From assembly GCA_019313765.1 (NCBI GenBank), contig JAFDAP010000022.1:1-11079 (forward strand): 11,079 nt of DNA. Reading direction: 5' to 3'. Source of the stretch: Deltaproteobacteria bacterium. Lineage in GTDB: Bacteria; Desulfobacterota; DSM-4660; Desulfatiglandales; Desulfatiglandaceae. Both the position numbers and the translations under genes were made by a program. Of the stretch, positions 5,702 to 11,079 are shown in pieces. The number at the start of each line of letters is the position of its first letter. Within the stretch, counting starts at the first letter, position 1. The notes under the pieces were generated by a model. It worked only from the letters and a program-made list of their open reading frames with translations, had not been told where the DNA came from and made no database searches.

Positions 5702-5722
5702 GAAAATCCCAGAACCAAACCG

Positions 5723-5754
5723 AAATGCCTGAAATTGCAAATTTTAGGCATTTT
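5723..5754 (+). terminator. Hairpin terminator after the DUF151 gene
   Basis: AAATGCCT (5723-5730) pairs with AGGCATTT (5746-5753). The stem continues inward through GAAATT/AATTTT with one G-T pair to a GCA loop (5737-5739), making 14 paired positions. It ends in TTTT (5751-5754), and an A-run flanks the other side, so it may work in both directions. The hairpin begins 22 bp after the stop codon. The weak point is the short T-tract. Confidence 0.7.
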
Positions 5755-5834
5755 GACGTCAACCCGAGAGCCCACCCTATTTTCGCCCCGTTTCATCTTC
5801 CCCCTTTTCATAGTGAATTCAATATTGTATAAAA

Positions 5835-5870
5835 TTTAAGAAAATGATTTTGTAAAAACATTTTCTTGAA
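5835..5870. repeat. AT-rich inverted repeat upstream of the transglutaminase operon
   Basis: TTTAAGAAAATG (5835-5846) and CATTTTCTTGAA (5859-5870) are complementary over 12 positions with one T-G pair, separated by 12 bp. It overlaps the suggested -35 of the operon promoter, so it could be an operator. The low base complexity makes chance plausible. Confidence 0.45.
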
Positions 5871-5879
5871 CACTATATA
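5850..5879 (+). promoter_or_regulatory. Possible promoter of the transglutaminase/ABC/PHP operon
   Basis: TTGTAA (5850-5855) and TATATA (5874-5879) are separated by 18 bp, giving four of six and five of six consensus matches. The predicted start is near 5886, about 27 bases before ATG 5913. The region is AT-rich, so alternative pairings are possible. Confidence 0.4.
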
Positions 5880-5912
5880 AGCGGTGGATGAACCAGGACC
5901 AAACTGAGTCCC

Positions 5913-7421
5913 ATGAATGTAAAAAGAAAAAGACACGTTTTCAACCTTTTCGGGGCCGTTATTATCATTGTATGGCTGGTCATGATGGGGTTGCTTGTAA
6001 AAAAAGTCAACTTTAACTATGATGCCGATCAGTTTGATATACTTGCAGAAAAAAGATCATCCATAACTACCGCCGAACGTGAATGGATGGATATCTATCT
6101 CAAGGGAAAAAAGGTAGGATATTCCGTGAACCAGGTGAGCCCCCTTGAGGAAGACTATCTTATTCAGGAAGAAATCTTTCTGAAACTCAACCTCATGGGT
6201 CAGGCCAGCAGCATATATACGGTCAGCCGGTCGGTTGTGGACCATGCGTTTCTTTTAAAAAGCTTCAGATTCAAGATGATCTCAGGTGTTGTTACATATC
6301 AGATCTCAGGTAGAGTCAAAGGAAACCGGATGATCCTGGAAATAGGAGAGGGGACTGCCCGAAGAAAGGAGATTATCAAACTTTCCGCACCGCCCTTACT
6401 GGGTTCCGGAATGGCCCGGTTTTTTAAAGGCCGCAAGCTCGAAGTGGGCAGTTCTTTCCGGCTGCCTGTTTTTGATCCCTCCACCATGGCCCAAAAAGAA
6501 GCGGTTTTCAGGGTTATGGCTAAGGAATCGGTTGTTATCAAGCGCATGAGGCACAGCGCGTTCCGCTTAGAGACCGAGATGTGGGGCCAGCCCATGACCA
6601 TGTGGCTGGATGAAAAAGGAGCGGTATTAAAGGAACATGGTTTTATGGGTTTTACGCTGGTAAAATCGAGTGCAGCCAATGCCCCGAGGGATATTGAGGG
6701 AGGTGGGGGCGAAGATTTCTATGAACTTGCTGCAATTAATGTCAAGGGTAAATTGAAGGACGCGGACAGACTGGCCTATCTCAAGCTCAAAGTAGAGGGC
6801 CTGGTTGAGGCCAATTTTGACACGGCGATTCTGGCTAAGGGAAGACAGACTTTCGGTTCCGGAATGATTGAAATTATACGGGAGAAAATGCCGTCAAAGG
6901 CCGTTTACGACCTTCCATATTCGGACGGGTCGGGCAGTATGAAGAAATTTCTCCGGCCCGGACTAAACATAGAGAGCGACGACAGCGCCGTCATGGAAAA
7001 GGCCCGTGAGATAGCGGGGAAGGTCAAAGACCCTGCGACAGTGGCGAGAAGGCTTATGGCCTGGGTATTTAGAAACGTGGAAAAGAGGCCTGTAGTAACT
7101 GTTCCGAGTGCGTTGGAGGTCTTGAAGACTAAGGTGGGGGATTGCAATGAGCACGCAGTGCTGCTCACGGCCCTGCTCAGGGCCGCCGGTATACCCGCAC
7201 GGCTTTGTGTTGGGATTGTTTATTCCAGGGGAAGCTTTTTTTACCATGCCTGGACCGAAAGCTATTTAGGGGAGTGGATATCCATGGACGCTACCCTAAA
7301 CCAGATGCCGGCGGACGTCACACACATCAAGCTGGTTCAGGGCGGATTGGACAGGCAGGTTGAGATCATCGGCCTGATCGGCAAACTGAAACTGAAGGTA
7401 ATAGATTATCGATATGATTAA
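5913..7421 (+). CDS. Membrane-anchored transglutaminase-like protein
   Basis: This 502-residue protein starts with basic MNVKRKRH, then a hydrophobic segment (about residues 10-29) that acts as a signal anchor, so the bulk should be periplasmic. The middle 350 residues are beta-rich and of unknown family. The C-terminus is a transglutaminase-like papain-fold core: GDCNEHAVLL with Cys411, YHAWTE with His445, and SMDATL with Asp459, the usual Cys-His-Asp triad with typical spacing. Such domains act as proteases, peptide hydrolases or acyl transferases. The fixed order with an ABC exporter and a PHP protein suggests a shared envelope function, but the substrate is unknown. The Shine-Dalgarno is weak. 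The end overlaps the ATPase start by 8 bp, indicating translational coupling. Confidence 0.9.
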   Translation: MNVKRKRHVFNLFGAVIIIVWLVMMGLLVKKVNFNYDADQFDILAEKRSSITTAEREWMDIYLKGKKVGYSVNQVSPLEEDYLIQEEIFLKLNLMGQASSIYTVSRSVVDHAFLLKSFRFKMISGVVTYQISGRVKGNRMILEIGEGTARRKEIIKLSAPPLLGSGMARFFKGRKLEVGSSFRLPVFDPSTMAQKEAVFRVMAKESVVIKRMRHSAFRLETEMWGQPMTMWLDEKGAVLKEHGFMGFTLVKSSAANAPRDIEGGGGEDFYELAAINVKGKLKDADRLAYLKLKVEGLVEANFDTAILAKGRQTFGSGMIEIIREKMPSKAVYDLPYSDGSGSMKKFLRPGLNIESDDSAVMEKAREIAGKVKDPATVARRLMAWVFRNVEKRPVVTVPSALEVLKTKVGDCNEHAVLLTALLRAAGIPARLCVGIVYSRGSFFYHAWTESYLGEWISMDATLNQMPADVTHIKLVQGGLDRQVEIIGLIGKLKLKVIDYRYD

Positions 7422-8172
7422 ACTAATAAATTTAACAAAAGTGTACAGGGGTCTCAGGGCGGTTGACGGGATCAACCTGGAGATCGGAAAAGGTGTTATT
7501 TTCGGGTTCTTGGGGCCGAACGGCGCGGGCAAGACCACTACCATCAGGATGATGGCCGGTGTGCTCTCTCCAACTGAAGGGCAAATCATTATCAACGACA
7601 TGGATCTCGCTAAGGACCCTTCGAATGTCAAGCAGTGCGTGGGCTTTATCCCGGACCGGCCGTTTGTGTATGAAAAGCTCGCCGGCACGGAGTTTCTCCA
7701 TTTTGTTGCTGGTCTTTATCACCTGGATCAGAAAGCGGCATTGAACCATCGCATTTCGGAACTGTTGGAACTTTTCGAACTGGGCCAATGGGGTGAAGAG
7801 CTTATAGAAAGCTATTCCCACGGCATGAAGCAGCGGTTGGTGATGTGCGCGGCCCTTCTTCACGAGCCCGAGGTCCTTATTGTGGATGAGCCTATGGTTG
7901 GGCTGGACCCCAAAGGCGCAAGGCTTGTAAAGAATATATTTAAAGAGCAGGCCGGAAAGGGGACTACGATTTTCATGTCCACCCATTCCTTAGAGGTTGC
8001 CGAAGAGGTGTGCGAGGAAATCGCGATTATTCAGGCGGGCCGGATCATTGCCAAAGGGACTGCATCGGCCCTCAGGCGCCAGGCCGGTGTGGACGGGAAC
8101 TTGGAGCAGATCTTCCTTAAACTGACCGAGGGAAAAGGGCTCGCACATGCAAGACCTCTATCTTCTCATTAA
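7414..8172 (+). CDS. ABC transporter ATP-binding protein (ABC-2 type)
   Basis: This 252-residue nucleotide-binding subunit has Walker A GPNGAGKTT (34-42), a Q-loop region GFIPDRPFVYEKL where Asp81 replaces the usual Gln, a signature YSHGMKQR (134-141) instead of LSGGQ, Walker B VLIVDEP (154-160) and an H-loop His191. The YSxGMxQR signature is common in ABC-2-type exporters of unknown substrate. It overlaps the transglutaminase gene by 8 bp and the permease gene by 26 bp, so it almost certainly pairs with that permease to drive transport by ATP hydrolysis at the inner membrane. The substrate is not deducible. Confidence 0.95.
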   Translation: MIKLINLTKVYRGLRAVDGINLEIGKGVIFGFLGPNGAGKTTTIRMMAGVLSPTEGQIIINDMDLAKDPSNVKQCVGFIPDRPFVYEKLAGTEFLHFVAGLYHLDQKAALNHRISELLELFELGQWGEELIESYSHGMKQRLVMCAALLHEPEVLIVDEPMVGLDPKGARLVKNIFKEQAGKGTTIFMSTHSLEVAEEVCEEIAIIQAGRIIAKGTASALRRQAGVDGNLEQIFLKLTEGKGLAHARPLSSH

Positions 8173-9844
8173 GCCCAGGTTTTTGGGCTTTAGAAACCAG
8201 ATGGCCCGCTCGGACCGGAGGACAAGGAAAAGGGCCTTTGTCATGGGAGGGTTAGGGCTTGTTTTTTGCGTCGGCCTGTTTATCATCTCCTGCCGCGTCC
8301 TGATCCATTTTCAATCTGCCGAGGTCATCGGGGATCTTTTGGCCAGGCATCTCCTTTCCATGATTTTCCTGACGTTTTTCTCCCTTCTTATTTTCAGTCA
8401 TATTATTACGGCCCTCTCAAATCTCTATATCTCAAAGGATTTGGAGCTCACGCACTCCACGCCTGCTTCGCTGGAAGAGGTCTTTGTATCCCGTGCCGTT
8501 TACACATTCATGGACAGCTCGTGGATGCTTATTATATTCGGGCTGCCCATTTTTATGGCCTATGCCTATGTTTATCGTGCCGGACCCGGTTTCTATTTTA
8601 CGCTCCTTCATATGAGCCTGAGTTTGGCCATGATTGCCGCGGGCATCGGCATCTTAATAACCATGGTGCTTGTTTATGTGTTTCCCGCACACAGGACAAG
8701 AGACATTATAATGCTTTTGTCCGTAGTGATGTTAGTGGCCCTCTACTTTTTGTTCCGGTTTCTGCGGCCCGAGAGACTGGTCGATCCTGATGCGTATTTT
8801 ACGATTATGCAATACATGAGCGCCCTGAAAATGCCTCAATCCCCTTACATCCCCACCCAATGGATAGCAGATTCTCTCTGGTTCAGTCTGACCGGGAAAG
8901 GCGGGGACGACTACCTGTTTTACGTTATGCTCACATGGATGACCGCCGGAGCAATCGCCGTTATTAATGTCTGGACGGCCAAGGCCATTTATTTTGAGGG
9001 TTTTTCAAAATCCCAGGAGGCCAAAAAGAGACGTGCAGGGGGAAAAAGGGTCCTTGACCTGATCGTTGAGCTCGTAAAGAAACCGTTTGGAGAAGACCTG
9101 GGCGCGGTCATTGCCAAGGATATTCGGACCTTTTTCCGGGACAATACCCAGTGGTCTCAACTTCTTCTCTTGGGGGCCCTGGTAGTAGTTTACGTGTATA
9201 ACTTCAGCGTCCTGCCCCTGGATAAGAGTCCCATTCGCCTTGATTTTCTCCAGAATGAACTGGCCTTTTTAAACATGGGTCTTGCGGGATTTGTTCTGGC
9301 CGCGGTTTCGGCCCGCTTTGTCTTTTCGGCAGTCAGTGCCGAGGGTGAGGCCTACTGGATCCTTCGCTCGTCGCCCCTGAGGCTCAAACGATATCTGTGG
9401 GGCAAGTATCTCTTTTTCCTGACCCCCATGGTCATTTTGGCAGAGGTGTTGATAATCGGCACCAATTACATGCTTGAGGTGACCCGTTTTATGATGTTCC
9501 TTTCATCTGTAACCATGTTTTTCATGGTGTTCGGGATCGTGGCATTGGGAATAGGTTTTGGTGCATTGTACCCCAATTTCAAGCATGAGAATATTGCGCA
9601 GGTTGCAACCGGATTTGGCGGTGTACTTTACATGATAGTAAGCTCCGTTTTTATTGGATTGGTTATTGTCTTAGAGGCAGGCCCGGTCTATATATTGTTC
9701 ATGGCCAACCTTCGCGAAAAGACGATCTCCCTATTTCAATGGCTTTTCATAATTGTTTCGTTTTCGGCAGTCCTCGTGATCAATATCACTGCCATATTCA
9801 AGCCCATGAAAATGGGGCTGAAGGCATTACGGGAATATGAATGA
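8147..9844 (+). CDS. ABC-2-type transporter permease, 12 predicted membrane helices
   Basis: This 565-residue membrane protein shows twelve hydrophobic segments at about 31-53, 69-92, 120-142, 150-179, 186-205, 257-278, 337-355, 372-396, 421-439, 447-475, 486-512 and 528-550. It looks like two half-transporters of six helices joined by a charged linker (about 283-335) with 'AKKRRAGGKR'. The motifs LELTHSTPASLEEVFVSRA (99-117) and EAYWILRSSPLRLKRYLWGK (401-420) are internally similar elements seen in large fused ABC-2 permeases (the PF16949-like group). ATG 8147 lies in the end of the ATPase gene, with an AAGGG purine run before it. It overlaps the PHP gene by 8 bp. The direction of transport (export) is inferred from the ABC-2 family; the cargo is unknown. 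Confidence 0.9.
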   Translation: MQDLYLLIKPRFLGFRNQMARSDRRTRKRAFVMGGLGLVFCVGLFIISCRVLIHFQSAEVIGDLLARHLLSMIFLTFFSLLIFSHIITALSNLYISKDLELTHSTPASLEEVFVSRAVYTFMDSSWMLIIFGLPIFMAYAYVYRAGPGFYFTLLHMSLSLAMIAAGIGILITMVLVYVFPAHRTRDIIMLLSVVMLVALYFLFRFLRPERLVDPDAYFTIMQYMSALKMPQSPYIPTQWIADSLWFSLTGKGGDDYLFYVMLTWMTAGAIAVINVWTAKAIYFEGFSKSQEAKKRRAGGKRVLDLIVELVKKPFGEDLGAVIAKDIRTFFRDNTQWSQLLLLGALVVVYVYNFSVLPLDKSPIRLDFLQNELAFLNMGLAGFVLAAVSARFVFSAVSAEGEAYWILRSSPLRLKRYLWGKYLFFLTPMVILAEVLIIGTNYMLEVTRFMMFLSSVTMFFMVFGIVALGIGFGALYPNFKHENIAQVATGFGGVLYMIVSSVFIGLVIVLEAGPVYILFMANLREKTISLFQWLFIIVSFSAVLVINITAIFKPMKMGLKALREYE

Positions 9845-10901
9845 TTTGACTGAACTCATCGAATACACAGGAAACCTCCACATCCACTCCCGCTATTCCG
9901 ACGGGGCAGGGACGGTTCCCGAGATCGCCTCAGCCGCCCAAAGACTCGGACTTGACTTTATTATCATCAATGATCATGACTATATGACCCATGACCTTCA
10001 CCTTGAGGATGAGGGTTATTACGGCGACGTACTGGCGCTTATGGGTCTGGAGGTCGGGAAGAGATATCATCATTACTTAGCCTATGACCTGAAGGAGATG
10101 GTCAAAAGTGATGACTCCGGCCCGCAGGAGGTTATTGACCGGGTGAATTCACAGGGGGGTTTCGGTTTTCTGGCCCATCCATTTGAAAAGGGAATGCCTT
10201 TTGCCGAAAAATCAATCGCCTATACGTGGAATGATCTTTCTGTCACCGGTTTTACAGGCATCTGTATCTGGAACTTCTCTTCTCGATGGAAAGAGCGGGT
10301 CAAGAGCCCGTTTCACGCCATATTCTTTCTCCTTTTCAAATCCCGGATGCTCAAGGGTCCTAATATAAAGACCATGTCCCTCTGGGATGATTTGTGCCGG
10401 AAAAAAAGAGTGGTTGCCATGGGTGGCTCCGATGCCCATGGAGCGGTATTTAAATGGGGGGCGATCAGTCTTACGCCACTTACATACGATTATACGTTAA
10501 ACTCCATTAATGTTCATATTTTTTCAGAGGCGAGGCTGCCAAAGGACTTTGCCGAAGCAAAGGCAGAAATTTACGGGGCACTCAAAGAGGGCAGGCTCTT
10601 TATTGCCCATGATAACCTGTTACCGGCTAAGGGCTTCCGTTTTCATTACGTTTCAGACGATGGCTCATCTCTGATCATGGGCAGTGAAAAGCCGTTTCAA
10701 CCGGGAAGACTTTATATTGAAACGCCTTTAAAAGGAAAGATCAGGCTTTTAAAAAACGGGTCTGTCATAAAACAATGGCAAGGTCAAAAGGCATCTTACC
10801 GCGTCGAGGAGAAGGGCGTTTACCGCGTCGAGGTCTACTGTTACATGGTTCCATTCGGCTGGCGTGCCTGGATCTTTTCCAATCCAATATATTTGAGGTA
10901 A
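9837..10901 (+). CDS. PHP-domain metal-dependent phosphoesterase
   Basis: This 354-residue protein has the metal-binding motifs of the PHP superfamily: NLHIHSRYSDG with His15 and His17, NDHD with D46-H47-D48, E72 with H79 in the segment 'GLEVGKRYHHYLAYD', AHP with His114, and GGSDAHG with Asp199 and His201. These would hold two or three metal ions for phosphate-ester hydrolysis. Residues beyond ~215 contain a beta-rich tail ending 'VPFGWRAWIFSNPIYLR', typical of longer PHP proteins. No signal peptide is visible, so it is probably cytoplasmic. It starts inside the permease stop region (8-bp overlap), the fourth gene of the operon. The substrate (nucleotide, sugar or lipid phosphate) is unknown. 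No terminator is visible after it. Confidence 0.92.
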   Translation: MNDLTELIEYTGNLHIHSRYSDGAGTVPEIASAAQRLGLDFIIINDHDYMTHDLHLEDEGYYGDVLALMGLEVGKRYHHYLAYDLKEMVKSDDSGPQEVIDRVNSQGGFGFLAHPFEKGMPFAEKSIAYTWNDLSVTGFTGICIWNFSSRWKERVKSPFHAIFFLLFKSRMLKGPNIKTMSLWDDLCRKKRVVAMGGSDAHGAVFKWGAISLTPLTYDYTLNSINVHIFSEARLPKDFAEAKAEIYGALKEGRLFIAHDNLLPAKGFRFHYVSDDGSSLIMGSEKPFQPGRLYIETPLKGKIRLLKNGSVIKQWQGQKASYRVEEKGVYRVEVYCYMVPFGWRAWIFSNPIYLR

Positions 10902-10938
10902 TTCGATTAACCGGCCCCCAGCACCCAGCATTAACATC

Positions 10939-10967
10939 TTGACATCCCTAACTACGAAATATAAAAA
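10939..10967 (+). promoter_or_regulatory. Promoter of tRNA-Leu
   Basis: A perfect -35 TTGACA (10939-10944) is followed by TATAAA (10960-10965, 15-bp spacer) or TAAAAA (10962-10967, 17-bp spacer). Either would start transcription a few bases before the tRNA at 10979, so the tRNA gene probably has its own promoter independent of the PHP operon. Confidence 0.65.
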
Positions 10968-10978
10968 TATTTTACTAA

Positions 10979-11067
10979 GCCTGGGTGGCGGAATTGGTAG
11001 ACGCAAGGGACTTAAAATCCCTCGGAGCTTAGTCTCTGTACGAGTTCGATTCTCGTCCCAGGCACCA
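10979..11067 (+). tRNA. tRNA-Leu (anticodon UAA)
   Basis: An 89-base class II tRNA. The acceptor stem GCCTGGG (10979-10985) pairs with CCCAGGC (11057-11063), followed by discriminator A and encoded CCA (11065-11067). The anticodon stem AGGGA/TCCCT encloses the loop CTTAAAA, with anticodon TAA at 11013-11015, which reads Leu codons UUA and UUG. The long variable arm is 11023-11039 (17 bases), as expected for Leu. The T arm ACGAG-TTCGATT-CTCGT is at 11040-11056. Confidence 0.98.
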
Positions 11068-11079
11068 GTAAAATCAAGA

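Noticed and set aside
7432..7986. Long minus-strand reading frame (184 codons) opposite the ABC ATPase
   Set aside because: The plus strand encodes a full set of ABC motifs here; the reverse frame shows no recognisable domain and no start signal.
5913..9844. Transglutaminase and ABC transporter as the lasso B2 protease and exporter of the RiPP
   Set aside because: They are separated from the RiPP locus by a repeat-bearing gap, an independently promoted gene and a terminator. The protein is membrane-anchored and far longer than B2 proteases.

Overview
The window looks like a chromosomal segment from an anaerobic Gram-negative bacterium, most plausibly a deltaproteobacterium (Desulfobacterota). 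The reasons are its moderate GC content, a radical SAM/PqqD/HprK-type peptide-maturation cassette of a kind known from syntrophic and sulfate-reducing lineages, a DUF151 bifunctional nuclease, and a transglutaminase/ABC-2/PHP operon. The taxonomy is an inference from gene families, since no marker gene is present. All supported genes lie on the plus strand.

Region 1 (1-4636) is a compact, near-complete biosynthetic locus for a ribosomally made, post-translationally modified peptide (RiPP). In order it encodes a PqqD-like protein cut by the left edge, a second PqqD-like protein, a radical SAM/SPASM maturase, an HPr-kinase-like P-loop protein, an 82-residue precursor peptide, a soluble S26-type peptidase with a Ser-His pair, and an uncharacterised nucleotidyltransferase. 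The genes overlap or nearly touch, except around the precursor. The precursor has its own consensus Shine-Dalgarno and is followed by a 104-bp gap. Its C-terminal half has five cysteines spaced 10, 11, 10 and 10 residues apart, each starting a C-[S/G]-x-G unit. Its leader carries a Y-x-x-P-x-I motif resembling the PqqD/RRE recognition motif of lasso peptide leaders, but no lasso cyclase is present. A working model, by inference, is that PqqD-like proteins hold the leader, the radical SAM enzyme modifies the repeats, the kinase-like and nucleotidyltransferase proteins add groups, and the peptidase removes the leader. This is the most likely undescribed system in the window.

Region 2 (4637-5203) is a 567-bp non-coding stretch with a REP-like hairpin, three tandem copies of a GC-rich 12-bp unit, some dispersed small repeats, and a promoter for the next gene.

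Region 3 (5204-5754) is a DUF151/bifunctional-nuclease gene with its own promoter and a long hairpin terminator, apparently monocistronic.

Region 4 (5835-10901) is a tightly overlapping four-gene operon. It encodes a membrane-anchored transglutaminase-like protein, an ABC ATPase, a 12-helix ABC-2-type permease and a cytoplasmic PHP-family metal-dependent phosphoesterase. All junctions overlap by 8-26 bp, so the products probably act together, perhaps in envelope transport or remodelling. Their substrate cannot be read from the sequence.

Region 5 (10939-11067) is a tRNA-Leu(UAA) gene with encoded CCA and a consensus-like promoter just upstream.
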